Positions 17,694-26,060 of a stretch of 64,000 nucleotides of DNA are shown in pieces. Position 1 is the stretch's first letter; every line of letters starts with the position of its first letter. The position numbers were made by a program, and so were the translations under genes. Location of the stretch: assembly GCA_002840835.1 (NCBI GenBank), contig PHCQ01000010.1:1-64000 (forward strand), in the 5' to 3' direction. Below the pieces are notes generated by a model. The model was given only the letters and a program-made list of their open reading frames with translations. It searched no databases and was not told the DNA's origin. This stretch comes from Betaproteobacteria bacterium HGW-Betaproteobacteria-16 (lineage in GTDB: Bacteria; Pseudomonadota; Gammaproteobacteria; Burkholderiales; Burkholderiaceae_C).

Positions 17694-18224
17694 TTGCTGA
17701 CCATTCGCCAGCGCTCGGTGTTTTCCGGCTTTCACTACCAGGTGGTGAACGACAGCGGGACCGTACTCGCCGACCTGACCTGGCCCAACTACGCACAGGC
17801 CCGCAACGCGCGCCTCAAATGGCACAAGCCGGGCTCACCCGATGGTGATCTGAAGATCGAGATGCCGCAGGGCATTTACCGTATCGGGTTTGAATTCCTC
17901 ACCCGTGCCTACGCCAACGATGTGCGCTTTCTGCTCCAGCAAGGGGACGATGTGCTGGCCATGGCAGAGGTGCTGTTTCCCAAAGACGGCATCAAGCGCC
18001 ACGAGATTTTTCTGCGACACCCCCTGGCAGGCAGACTGGTTCGCGCCAACCGGTGGGCGCGGGTTCGCTACCTGCTGGAGTCGGACGGCCAGGTGATCGG
18101 CAGCATTGAAGAGCCACACTGGTTCAGCATGAAGCGGCAACTGAGCATCGACCTGCCCAACGACATGCCGGTGCCGGTGCAGACTTTTCTGGCGTTTCTG
18201 GTCATCAACTCAGCGTTTCGTTGA
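17694..18224 (+). CDS. Conserved hypothetical protein (TTG start)
   Basis: A 176-residue soluble protein starting at a TTG (MLTIRQRSVFSGFHYQVVND). It is strand-rich, with Arg-aromatic segments such as GIYRIGFEFLTRAYANDVRF and KRHEIFLRHPLAGRLVRANRW. A LURP-one/tubby-like barrel is conceivable but not demonstrated. No signal peptide is visible. It follows the response regulator by 63 bases and may be in the same transcript. Two GC-rich repeats follow its stop. The start is uncertain, since no ATG is suitably placed. Confidence 0.5.
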   Translation: MLTIRQRSVFSGFHYQVVNDSGTVLADLTWPNYAQARNARLKWHKPGSPDGDLKIEMPQGIYRIGFEFLTRAYANDVRFLLQQGDDVLAMAEVLFPKDGIKRHEIFLRHPLAGRLVRANRWARVRYLLESDGQVIGSIEEPHWFSMKRQLSIDLPNDMPVPVQTFLAFLVINSAFR

Positions 18225-18253
18225 AACCCAACGGAGCATCCAGGCAACTCCGG

Positions 18254-18357
18254 CGCGCGTGACCCATTCCAGAAACACCGCGGAACTGGCTTTGCCAGGC
18301 CGCAGGTGTTGCCCCCTTGGGGGTGACCCCGAAAGGCGGCGCAGGGTGAGCAACCTT
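18254..18357 (+). repeat. GC-rich palindromic intergenic repeat, copy 2
   Basis: Begins GTGACCCATTCCAGAAACAC, has the hairpin GGCTTTGCCAGGCC, then GTGTTGCCCCCTTGGGGGTG and a GGCGGCGCAGGG tail. It lies in tandem with copy 3, same orientation, between the hypothetical gene and recJ. Confidence 0.75.
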
Positions 18358-18361
18358 TCGG

Positions 18362-18455
18362 AGCGCGTGACCCATTCCAGAACAGCGTGGAACCGGCTTT
18401 GCCGGGCCGCTGCTGTTGCCCCCTGGGGGGTGACGCCGCAGGCGGCGCGGGGGGG
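18362..18455 (+). repeat. GC-rich palindromic intergenic repeat, copy 3
   Basis: Begins GCGTGACCCATTCCAGAAC, has the hairpin CCGGCTTTGCCGGGCC, then TGCCCCCTGGGGGGTGACGC and GGCGGCGCGGGGGG. It directly abuts the recJ stop codon at 18456. About 80% similar to copy 2 by eye. Confidence 0.75.
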
Positions 18456-20192
18456 TCAAATCTCCGCGGCTTCCACAAGGAACCGGACGCGTCTCTGTCC
18501 CTGCCATTCGTCCGCGTCGAGCCTGAAAGCCAGCTTCACCCTCGCAGGCAACGGTTCGGTGTGACCGAACCAGATGCCGTCGACCGGCTCGCCCTGATGC
18601 TTGAGCTTGAGCGCCAGATGCTTTTCGCCGACCAGGCGCTGCGACACGATCTGCACCTCTTCGCAGAACACCGGCGGCGCAAACCCTTGGCCCCAGACCT
18701 CCTTGTGCAGCGTGTCGACCAGGTCGGCGCGGCGGTACTGGGTGTCGAGCGGTCCGTCTGCTTCCAGGCGGCGCTGCAGGGTGGCCGCGTCCAGCCATTC
18801 GTGGGCCACCTGTTGCAGGGCCGACTCAAAGGTGTCCAGATGCTCTTCTTCGATGGTGCAGCCCGCCGCCATGGCATGTCCACCAAAGCGCAGCAGCACG
18901 CCGGGGTGCCGCTTGGCCACCAGGTCGAGTGCGTCGCGCAGGTGAAAACCGGGAATGGAGCGCCCCGAACCCTTGAGCTCGTTTTCTTTGCCTTCGGCCG
19001 CGCTGGCGGCGAACACGAAGGTGGGCCGGTGCAGTTTGTCTTTCAGGCGGGAGGCGACGATGCCCACCACGCCTTCGTGGAAGTCCGGGTCGAACACCAC
19101 CAGCGCAGGTGGCGGCTCTTCAGATTCGTCAAACATCTCTTCGGCCAACATCAGCGCCTGTTCGCGCATGTCGCCTTCAATGGCTTTGCGTTCGCGGTTG
19201 ATGCCGTCCAAGGTGCGTGCCAGTTCGTCAGCGCGGCCGGCGTCGTCTGTGATCAGGCATTCGATGCCCAGCGTCATGTCGGCCAGGCGGCCTGCGGCGT
19301 TCAGGCGGGGGCCCAGCGCAAAACCGAAGTCGAAACTGGTGGCCACCTCCGGCCGGCGTGCAGCCACCTGGAACAAGGCTGCCATGCCGGGCGGCAGCGC
19401 ACCGGATCGCACGCGCCTGAGGCCTTGCGCCACCAGGCGGCGGTTGTTGGCGTCGAGTTTCACCACGTCGGCGACCGTGCCCAGCGCGATCAGGGGCAAC
19501 AGGGCGTCGATCTTCGGTTGTGTCTGAACAGAAAACACACCGCGTTCCCGCAGTTCTGCCCGCAGCGCCAGCAGCACATAAAACATCACGCCCACACCGG
19601 CGATGGACTTGCTCTCGAAGCTGCAACCGGGCTGGTTCGGGTTGACGATGATGCAGTCCTGCGGCAACACCACTTCGCCGTCCTGCACCGCGGGCAGGTG
19701 GTGGTCGGTCACCAGCACATTCAGGCCCAGTTCCCGCGCCGCTTTCACCCCTGCCACACTGGCGATGCCGTTGTCCACGGTCACCAGCCAGTCGGCGCCG
19801 CGTTCCTTCACGCGTCGGGCGATCGATGGCGTGAGGCCGTAGCCGTCGGTCACGCGGTCGGGGACCAGGTATTCCACGCTGTCGAAGCCCATGGGCGCAC
19901 CCAGCAGGCGCAGGCCGCGCACCGCCACGGCACAGGCGGTGGCGCCGTCGCAGTCGTAGTCGGCCACGATGCAGATGCGTTGCCGGGCCGCCATGGCATC
20001 GGCCAGCGCACGGGCCGCTTCTTGTGCACCGAGCATCTGGGTGGGTGGAATCAGCCGGGCGAGCGCATCGTCGAGCTCGTCCTTGCTGGTGATGCCGCGC
20101 GCGGCAAACAGACGGGCCAGCAGCGGGTGCACGCCACCTTGTTCCAGCGCCCAGACAGCCCGGGGGGGCACGTCACGTGTGATGATTTTCAT
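18456..20192 (-). CDS. recJ: Single-stranded-DNA-specific exonuclease RecJ
   Basis: Degrades ssDNA 5' to 3' in RecF-pathway recombination and mismatch repair. The 578-residue protein has DHH-phosphoesterase motifs: VADYDCDGATA at 77-87, VTVDNGIAS near 138, VTDHH at 161-165, then the DHHA1 segment with GFDFGFALGPRLNAAGRLAD-like residues and the RFGGHAMAAG motif. The start at 20192 (MKIITRDVPP) was chosen because it overlaps the upstream gene's stop by ATGA and matches the family N-terminus. It is co-translated with an RpfE-like gene. A repeat copy touches its stop codon. Confidence 0.95.
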   Translation of the reverse strand: MKIITRDVPPRAVWALEQGGVHPLLARLFAARGITSKDELDDALARLIPPTQMLGAQEAARALADAMAARQRICIVADYDCDGATACAVAVRGLRLLGAPMGFDSVEYLVPDRVTDGYGLTPSIARRVKERGADWLVTVDNGIASVAGVKAARELGLNVLVTDHHLPAVQDGEVVLPQDCIIVNPNQPGCSFESKSIAGVGVMFYVLLALRAELRERGVFSVQTQPKIDALLPLIALGTVADVVKLDANNRRLVAQGLRRVRSGALPPGMAALFQVAARRPEVATSFDFGFALGPRLNAAGRLADMTLGIECLITDDAGRADELARTLDGINRERKAIEGDMREQALMLAEEMFDESEEPPPALVVFDPDFHEGVVGIVASRLKDKLHRPTFVFAASAAEGKENELKGSGRSIPGFHLRDALDLVAKRHPGVLLRFGGHAMAAGCTIEEEHLDTFESALQQVAHEWLDAATLQRRLEADGPLDTQYRRADLVDTLHKEVWGQGFAPPVFCEEVQIVSQRLVGEKHLALKLKHQGEPVDGIWFGHTEPLPARVKLAFRLDADEWQGQRRVRFLVEAAEI

Positions 20193-21181
20193 AAGGATTC
20201 GAGCACTTTCCAGGCCGGTGCGGTGCCCAGCAGATTCTTGAAACGTTGGCCCAGACGGGCAACTGCGCCGCGCCGCACACTGCTCCATCGCTGCGCATGG
20301 CGTTCACCACAAAGCGTTAGTACCACGGGTTCTCCGCGCCGGGCGGCATCGCGCAAGGCGCGAAGGTCGGTGGCGTCCAGTTCGGCCCAAGCCGATTGCC
20401 AGGCCGCCCAGTCGCCGCGCACGGCCGCCTGGCGCAAGGCCTCGGGCATGGCGGGAGACGCGTGGGGCGCGGGGCCCGCAGCCGCACCGGCGCCACTCAC
20501 CCAGAAACCGTTGACGATGTGCTGCCGGGCCGACTCCCGCGCGTCGTTCACCGGGTGGGTATAGAACAGCATCTGGGCTTCGCTCTGCAGCCGCTTCAGC
20601 AACTGACTGCCCGCGTGTTGAAGCGGGTTGTCGGCCAGCCAGCCGTCCACCGAGCGCCCGCTGGCGCGATCCAGGCTGGCACAGGCCAGACCCTTCAAGA
20701 CATCACCGCTGGCGTGCCAGCGCGTGGCGCTTTCGTAGGTCAGGGTGATGCCGTCCTCCAGGCAATACGGAGCCAGCGCGTCGAAGAGGGGTTGTGCGTG
20801 AGCGTCGTCGAGGCCGAACTGGTCGGCGGGCAGCAGGGTCACCTGATCCATGCCCACCTGAAAGTGGCAGGGCGTGAACCAGGCCTGTGGCGTGGTGGGT
20901 GTTTCGCTGAAAGCCGCTGCCCAGGGAATTTGACCATCGGGGAAGGCCGTGCCGTCTGCCTGCACGATGCCCAGGGCCTGTGCCTGAGCCCGTTCGTGCG
21001 GCGCGCTGAGGCTGTGGTCGTGACCAGGGTCGGTGTGTTCCAGCACCAGTTCGGCCAGCAAGGCGTCCAGCTGCGGCAGGCTCAGCGTCTTCAACATGGC
21101 CTGGCATTCGGGCGCGCTGGCGCTGGCAAAAGGAACCAGCAGGTGCAGGGAAGGCTCAAGAGCCATGGGTGGGGCAGACAT
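20189..21181 (-). CDS. RpfE-like regulatory protein (COG4255-type)
   Basis: A 330-residue soluble protein with no recognisable catalytic motif. Segments such as LPADQFGLDDAHAQPLFDAL, LTYESATRWHASGD and QMLFYTHPVNDARE are typical of the uncharacterised family that includes Xanthomonas RpfE. In Xanthomonas rpfE is described next to recJ, and here the stop overlaps the recJ start by four bases. That context is the main reason for the name. Start 21181 (MSAPPMALEPSL) is preferred; 21223 and 21166 are alternatives. It is divergent from lolC. Confidence 0.6.
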   Translation of the reverse strand: MSAPPMALEPSLHLLVPFASASAPECQAMLKTLSLPQLDALLAELVLEHTDPGHDHSLSAPHERAQAQALGIVQADGTAFPDGQIPWAAAFSETPTTPQAWFTPCHFQVGMDQVTLLPADQFGLDDAHAQPLFDALAPYCLEDGITLTYESATRWHASGDVLKGLACASLDRASGRSVDGWLADNPLQHAGSQLLKRLQSEAQMLFYTHPVNDARESARQHIVNGFWVSGAGAAAGPAPHASPAMPEALRQAAVRGDWAAWQSAWAELDATDLRALRDAARRGEPVVLTLCGERHAQRWSSVRRGAVARLGQRFKNLLGTAPAWKVLESL

Positions 21182-21225
21182 CTCCGCATTGTCGGGGATG
21201 CCACAATCCCGCCTGGAAACCACAC

Positions 21226-22482
21226 ATGCAAACTCCCTACGAACTCATTCTGGGCTGGCGCTACACGCGCGCTGGCCGCGCCACCCGGCGCAACGGCTTC
21301 ATTTCTTTCATTTCGGGCGTGTCCATGCTGGGCATTGCGCTGGGCGTGGCTGCGCTCATCATCGTGCTGTCGGTGATGAACGGCTTCCAGAAGGAAGTGC
21401 GCGATCGCATGCTGGGCGTGCTCTCACACATCGAGGTCTTCGACGCCAGCGGCCAGGCCATTCCCGACCTGGCCGGCACCATGGCCACCATCGAGGGCCA
21501 CCCGGAGGTGACAGGCGTGGCGCCGTTCGTGGCCGCACAGGCCTTGATTGCCCGGGGCGAAGACATGAAGGGCGCGGTGGTGCGCGGCATCGACCCCGCG
21601 CTGGAACCCCGGGTGACCGATCTGGCCGCCGACCTGGCCGACACGGTGCTGCCGCGCCTGGTGCCGGGCGAATTCGGCATCGTGCTGGGTGGTGAACTGG
21701 CTCGAAGCCTGGGGGTGCTCACTGGTGATTCGGTCACCCTGATCGCACCCAGTGGCCAGGTCACGCCCGCAGGTGTGGTGCCCCGCATCCGTCAGATGAC
21801 GGTGGTGGGCGTGTTCGATTCGGGTCACTTTGAATACGACTCGGCCCTGGCCATGCTGCACATGGACGATGCGGCACGCATTTTCCGCGTGGAAGGACCC
21901 ACGGGCGTGCGGGTGAAGATCAGGGATCTGCACCAGGCGCGCGAAGTGGCGATGGACCTGGTGTCGCAACTTGACCAGGGCCTGCTGGTGCGCGACTGGA
22001 CGCGCCAGAACCGTACCTGGTTTGCAGCGGTTCAGCTTGAAAAACGCATGATGTTCATCATCCTCACGCTGATCGTGGCGGTGGCCGCGTTCAACCTGGT
22101 GTCCACGCTGGTGATGACCGTGACCGACAAGCGCGCCGACATTGCCATCCTGCGCACCCTGGGCGCGAGTCCCGGCAGCATCATGGGCGTGTTCATGGTG
22201 CAAGGGGCCATGGTGGGGGTCATCGGCACGGGTCTGGGCCTGTTGCTGGGCCTGGGCATCGCCTTCAACATCGACTCCATCGTGCCTGCGCTGGAAAGCC
22301 TGCTGGGCGCGAGCTTTCTGCCGAAGGACATCTACCTCATCAGCCGCATGCCCAGCGATCCTCAGCAGAGCGACATCATGCCGATCGGCGTGATCTCTTT
22401 GGCCCTGTCGTTTGTGGCCACCATTTACCCCAGCTGGCGTGCCAGCCGCGTGAACCCTGCGGAGGCATTGCGCTATGAGTGA
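21226..22482 (+). CDS. lolC: Lipoprotein-releasing system permease LolC/E
   Basis: Inner-membrane permease of the LolCDE complex, which extracts outer-membrane lipoproteins and hands them to LolA. The 418-residue protein has a first membrane segment at about 20-48 ([20 protein letters not shown]), a large periplasmic domain and three C-terminal segments ([57 protein letters not shown]). The FtsX-type end [13 protein letters not shown] is intact. Only one permease gene is present with lolD, as in bacteria using a LolC/E hybrid called LolF. Start 21226 gives the conserved [16 protein letters not shown]. Confidence 0.93.
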   Translation: MQTPYELILGWRYTRAGRATRRNGFISFISGVSMLGIALGVAALIIVLSVMNGFQKEVRDRMLGVLSHIEVFDASGQAIPDLAGTMATIEGHPEVTGVAPFVAAQALIARGEDMKGAVVRGIDPALEPRVTDLAADLADTVLPRLVPGEFGIVLGGELARSLGVLTGDSVTLIAPSGQVTPAGVVPRIRQMTVVGVFDSGHFEYDSALAMLHMDDAARIFRVEGPTGVRVKIRDLHQAREVAMDLVSQLDQGLLVRDWTRQNRTWFAAVQLEKRMMFIILTLIVAVAAFNLVSTLVMTVTDKRADIAILRTLGASPGSIMGVFMVQGAMVGVIGTGLGLLLGLGIAFNIDSIVPALESLLGASFLPKDIYLISRMPSDPQQSDIMPIGVISLALSFVATIYPSWRASRVNPAEALRYE

Positions 22483-23194
22483 AGTTCAGACCCTGGCACC
22501 GGCTTCGACAGGCTCAGCCCGAACGAACGTGGTGCTCAGCGCCACCGGCCTCACCAAACGCTTCACCGAAGGCCGACTCGACGTGACGGTTCTGAAAGGT
22601 GTGGACCTGACCGTGCGTGCCGGCGAGACCGTGGCCATCGTGGGTGCGTCCGGCTCGGGAAAGAGCACCTTGCTGCATTTGCTGGGCGGGCTGGATGCCC
22701 CAAGCAGCGGCACGGTCCAGCTCATGGGCCAGGGGCTCGCAGGTCTGAGCGCATCACAGCAAGGCCATTTGCGCAACCAGCACCTGGGCTTCGTCTACCA
22801 GTTCCACCACCTGCTGCCCGAGTTCAGCGCCCGCGACAACGTGGCCATGCCGCTGTGGATCCGCCGCATGTCGCGCGCGCAAGCGGGCGAACAAGCAGCA
22901 CAGATGCTGGCCCGTGTGGGCCTGGCCGAGCGGCTGCACCACCGTCCGGCCGAGCTCTCCGGTGGCGAGCGCCAGCGGGTGGCCATTGCACGCGCCCTGG
23001 TGACCCAGCCGGCCTGCGTGCTGGCCGACGAGCCCACCGGCAACCTCGACCGCAGCACCGCCGAAGGCGTGTTCGAACTGATACTGCAACTGGCCCGGGA
23101 CCAGGGCACGGCCTTCATCGTGGTCACCCACGACGAAACCCTGGCCGCGCGCTGCGCCCGCACCTTGCGCCTGACCACAGGCTTGCTGACCTGA
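22475..23194 (+). CDS. lolD: Lipoprotein-releasing system ATP-binding protein LolD
   Basis: ATPase of the LolCDE system. Walker A is GASGSGKST (57-65), the signature is [15 protein letters not shown] and Walker B is [11 protein letters not shown], all intact. The 239-residue gene overlaps lolC by eight bases. The first roughly 20 residues extend beyond usual LolD proteins. Residues about 10-17 (ASTGSART) are encoded by a 22-bp repeat also found near ileS, so the extension seems to come from a repeat insertion. The ATPase core starts at [12 protein letters not shown]. Confidence 0.95.
   Translation: MSEVQTLAPASTGSARTNVVLSATGLTKRFTEGRLDVTVLKGVDLTVRAGETVAIVGASGSGKSTLLHLLGGLDAPSSGTVQLMGQGLAGLSASQQGHLRNQHLGFVYQFHHLLPEFSARDNVAMPLWIRRMSRAQAGEQAAQMLARVGLAERLHHRPAELSGGERQRVAIARALVTQPACVLADEPTGNLDRSTAEGVFELILQLARDQGTAFIVVTHDETLAARCARTLRLTTGLLT
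22503..22524 (+). repeat. 22-bp dispersed repeat inside lolD
   Basis: Starts CTTCGACAGGCTCAGCC and is identical over 22 bases to 39924-39945. Here it is translated as part of the LolD N-terminal extension. Both copies are in the same + orientation. Confidence 0.7.
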
Positions 23195-23209
23195 GGCGCC
23201 GCGGGCGGC

Positions 23210-23659
23210 CTATTTCTTTTTGAACCGAAGCGGTTGCTCCATGCCTTGCACGTGGATCAGCAGTTGCCCATCAATGACCTGGTAGCGCTGGGCCTGGCGA
23301 AGCGCCTCCATGTACCGGGACTCCTGCTCGCTGGCACCGCCCATGCAGGCCATCTTGGTGCTGGCCATCTGGCGAAAGATGATGCTTTCGTTGTCGATGG
23401 CCACCGCACCCACGAACGTGTTGCATGAACCGTTGCCGGCCACCCGGCCGGATTCCGGAAACTGCAGGCTGGCCCGGGAACGGTCCATCACCGGCTGGCC
23501 ATTGATGCTTTGAAGCTGCCATTCGGTGCCCACCAGCGCCACCGCACCGCCAGGTGCCGAGGTTGCGCCTGCACAGGCTGTCAGCATGGACAGCACGGCG
23601 GGCAGCAGCCAGATCAGGGGGTGCAGAAAGCCGCGCGTACGCAGGGAAGGCATGTTCAT
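23210..23659 (-). CDS. META-domain (HslJ-like) lipoprotein
   Basis: A 149-residue lipoprotein. The signal ends LTACAG with lipobox Cys29. The META domain is recognised from LVGTEWQLQSINGQPV, the GSCNTFVGAV glycine-cysteine turn and MASTKMACMGGASEQE. E. coli HslJ of this family is linked to novobiocin resistance; the function here is not shown. The start at 23659 follows GGAGCACATC; an ATG four codons earlier is possible. Convergent with lolD. Confidence 0.85.
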   Translation of the reverse strand: MNMPSLRTRGFLHPLIWLLPAVLSMLTACAGATSAPGGAVALVGTEWQLQSINGQPVMDRSRASLQFPESGRVAGNGSCNTFVGAVAIDNESIIFRQMASTKMACMGGASEQESRYMEALRQAQRYQVIDGQLLIHVQGMEQPLRFKKK

Positions 23660-23743
23660 GATGTGCTCCACTGAGGGTAAAGGGACGATGGGCCGACGCC
23701 AGTGGCGCCAGCCATCACAATGTGGTTATACCGCCTTACCGCC

Positions 23744-24601
23744 ATGTGGATTGACACCCATTGCCATCTGGATGCACCCGAATTCGGCCCCGACCATGCG
23801 TTGGCCGAATCGGCACGTCTGTGCGCAGCATCGCTGGGCGTGCGCCTGTGCGTGATCCCTGCCGTGATGCGTGCCAATTTCGACACCGTGCGCGTGCTCG
23901 CCCACCGGCTGGGCGACGCCTATGCCTTGGGCATTCACCCGCTGTTTGTGCCCCAGGCACTGGAAACCGATCTGCAGGCGCTTGACGACGCCCTTACCGC
24001 ACACCGCGCGGACCCGCGCCTGGTGGCGGTGGGCGAAATCGGGCTGGATTTTTTTGTGCCGGCCTTGTGTGAACCCGCCATGCGCGAGCGGCAGACGTGG
24101 TTCTACCGCGAGCAGCTCAAGCTGGCGCGCAAGCACCACCTGCCGGTGATCCTGCATGTGCGGCGCAGCGCCGACGCTCTGCTCAAGCCTCTGCGCGAAC
24201 TGCCCACTGGCGGCGGCATTGCGCACGCCTTCAGTGGCAGTGAACAGCAGGCGCAGGCGTTTCTGGACCTGGGCTTCAAGCTGGGTTTTGGCGGCACCGC
24301 CACCTTTGAAGCCGCGCAGAAGATCCGCCGACTGGCGGCTTCGGTGCCTCTTTCCGCGCTGGTGCTGGAGACCGATTCGCCCGACATCCCGCCCCAATGG
24401 CTGTACACCACCGCCGCTGAACGGGCCAGCGGCCAGTCGCAGGGCGTCAACACCCCGGCCGAGTTGCCGCGCATTGGCCGCGTGGTGGCAGACTTGCGCG
24501 GCCTTGCCGCAGAGGCGCTGGCCGAAGCCACCTGCGCCAACGCCTGCGTCGCGCTGCCTGGCTTGGCGAACCTGCTGGCCTCACCACTGCCCAACACATG
24601 A
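23744..24601 (+). CDS. TatD-family DNase/metal-dependent hydrolase
   Basis: A 285-residue amidohydrolase-type TIM barrel. Metal ligands appear in the opening MWIDTHCHLD (His6, His8), in VGEIGLDFF (Glu), in PVILHVRRS (His), in GGIAHAFSGS (His) and in LVLETDSPDIPPQW (Asp). TatD proteins act as 3'-5' exonucleases or AP endonucleases. The start at 23744 matches the conserved opening. The stop overlaps the ATG of the next gene (24598), so the two DNA-repair-type genes are co-translated. Confidence 0.9.
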   Translation: MWIDTHCHLDAPEFGPDHALAESARLCAASLGVRLCVIPAVMRANFDTVRVLAHRLGDAYALGIHPLFVPQALETDLQALDDALTAHRADPRLVAVGEIGLDFFVPALCEPAMRERQTWFYREQLKLARKHHLPVILHVRRSADALLKPLRELPTGGGIAHAFSGSEQQAQAFLDLGFKLGFGGTATFEAAQKIRRLAASVPLSALVLETDSPDIPPQWLYTTAAERASGQSQGVNTPAELPRIGRVVADLRGLAAEALAEATCANACVALPGLANLLASPLPNT

Positions 24602-25179
24602 GCCGCCTGCAGGGCCTGCCGCCGGTGATCGACGCCCACACCCGCTTGCTGGTGCTGGGCAGTTTTCCGGGTGTGGCGTCGCTGCGGGCGCAGCAGTATT
24701 ACGGCCATCCGCAGAACCATTTCTGGAAGATTCTGGGTGCGCTGTGGGGTTTGCCCCTGGCCACCGCGCCTTACCCTGAACGCATCGCCGCCCTGCGTGC
24801 GCACGGGCTCGGCGTGTGGGATGTGTACCAGGCGTGTCAGCGTGAAGGCAGTCTGGACGCCGACATCCGCCAGGGCGAGCTCAATGACTTTCAGGTGGTG
24901 CTGCGCACCTGCCCCTTGCTGGAGGCCGTGGCCCACAACGGAGGCGAGAGCCACCGGCATGCGCGCCATGTGGCGGCCGCGCTGGGAGGGCGACTGGCTA
25001 CTGAACCATTGGATTTGAATGAACGAGACACACACGCTAGGCCGGTGCTGATCCACCGCCTGCCTTCCACCAGCCCGGCCAACGCCAGCTGGTCTTTCGA
25101 ACGCAAACGCCAGGCCTGGGAGGCCGTGCTGCGCCGCCACGGTATCGCCACCCTGGGGCCGGCGGCCATGAACCCATAA
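24598..25179 (+). CDS. DNA-deoxyinosine glycosylase (UDG superfamily)
   Basis: A 193-residue uracil-DNA-glycosylase-fold protein of the hypoxanthine-DNA glycosylase family. The family opening RLLVLGSFPGVASLRAQQYY and PQNHFWKIL (the Asn-His of the active-site loop) are present, as is the late LPSTSPANASWSFE loop. It would remove deaminated adenine from DNA as the first step of base excision repair. The four-base overlap with the TatD-type gene suggests coordinated expression. Confidence 0.85.
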   Translation: MSRLQGLPPVIDAHTRLLVLGSFPGVASLRAQQYYGHPQNHFWKILGALWGLPLATAPYPERIAALRAHGLGVWDVYQACQREGSLDADIRQGELNDFQVVLRTCPLLEAVAHNGGESHRHARHVAAALGGRLATEPLDLNERDTHARPVLIHRLPSTSPANASWSFERKRQAWEAVLRRHGIATLGPAAMNP

Positions 25180-25259
25180 TGGGGCGTCTGATCAGTCCAC
25201 CCTCGCACCATGCTTCTTTTTTGCCCCGTCTCACGTACCCCCTTTCACGGAGCCCGTCC

Positions 25260-26042
25260 ATGAGGGCCGGCGCCAACGCCGCTGCCCGCAAGCGCACAGG
25301 GCCACAGACCCTGCCCGAGGTGACCCTGTCCGAAGATGGCGAGGTGCGTTTCCTGCACCTGGGCACCGAGTGGATCCAGGGGAGCATGCTGATCGACGCG
25401 CCTTTCACCATCGAGCTGGACTACGTGCAGCGCATGATGGCCTGGCTGCTCTTCGTGGAGCCCGATTCGGTGCCCAAACGGCGCGCACTGCAACTCGGGC
25501 TGGGATCGGCGGCGCTCACCAAGTTCTGCTTCAAGACGCTGCGCATGGACACCACCGCCATTGAAATCAACCCGCAGGTGCTCGCCGCCTGCCGGGGCTG
25601 GTTCAAGCTGCCGGCAGACGGGCCGCGCCTGCGCGTGTTGCTGGCCGACGCCGGACAGGAAATCCGCAACCCGGCGCACACCGGTCAATATGATGCCTTG
25701 CAGGTGGACCTGTACGACCACGAGGCCGCCGCCCCGGTGCTCGACAGCCCGGACTTTTACGCCGACTGCCGCTCGGTGCTCAGCGACGATGGCATCATGA
25801 CCGTCAACCTGTTTGGGCGTGATGCGAGCTACGAGCGTTCACTGCAAAGCATTTGCGCGGCGTTTGGCGAAGACGCGGTCTGGGCCTTCAGGCCCACGCG
25901 CGAGGGCAACACCATCGTGCTGGCACAGCGCACCGCAGACCGCCCCACCCGCATGGCGCTGCTTGCGCGGGCTGAAGCGGTGCAGTCGCGCTGGCAGTTG
26001 CCGGCCGTGAAGTGGCTGCGCATTTTCAAGCCGGTATCCTGA
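25260..26042 (+). CDS. Spermidine-synthase-like protein
   Basis: A 260-residue Rossmann-fold protein of the spermidine/spermine synthase superfamily. It has ALQLGLGSAALTKFC (SAM-site glycine-rich loop variant), MDTTAIEINPQVLAACRGWF (the acidic ligand of the next strand) and LQVDLYDHEAAAPVLDSPDFY, matching the catalytic D-x-x-D region only loosely. Polyamine synthesis is therefore not assured; many such proteins are uncharacterised methyltransferase relatives. Start 25260 was chosen for CACGGAG upstream; an earlier ATG at 25179 overlaps the previous stop. Confidence 0.7.
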   Translation: MRAGANAAARKRTGPQTLPEVTLSEDGEVRFLHLGTEWIQGSMLIDAPFTIELDYVQRMMAWLLFVEPDSVPKRRALQLGLGSAALTKFCFKTLRMDTTAIEINPQVLAACRGWFKLPADGPRLRVLLADAGQEIRNPAHTGQYDALQVDLYDHEAAAPVLDSPDFYADCRSVLSDDGIMTVNLFGRDASYERSLQSICAAFGEDAVWAFRPTREGNTIVLAQRTADRPTRMALLARAEAVQSRWQLPAVKWLRIFKPVS

Positions 26043-26060
26043 ACCGCATATTCAGACCCC

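Noticed and set aside
18387..20564. 725-codon plus-strand frame over recJ
   Set aside because: Fully antisense to recJ, with Gln/His/Val-rich noise typical of the complementary frame.
23234..23428. Plus-strand frame after lolD
   Set aside because: Antisense to the META-domain lipoprotein, which has a clear lipobox and domain.
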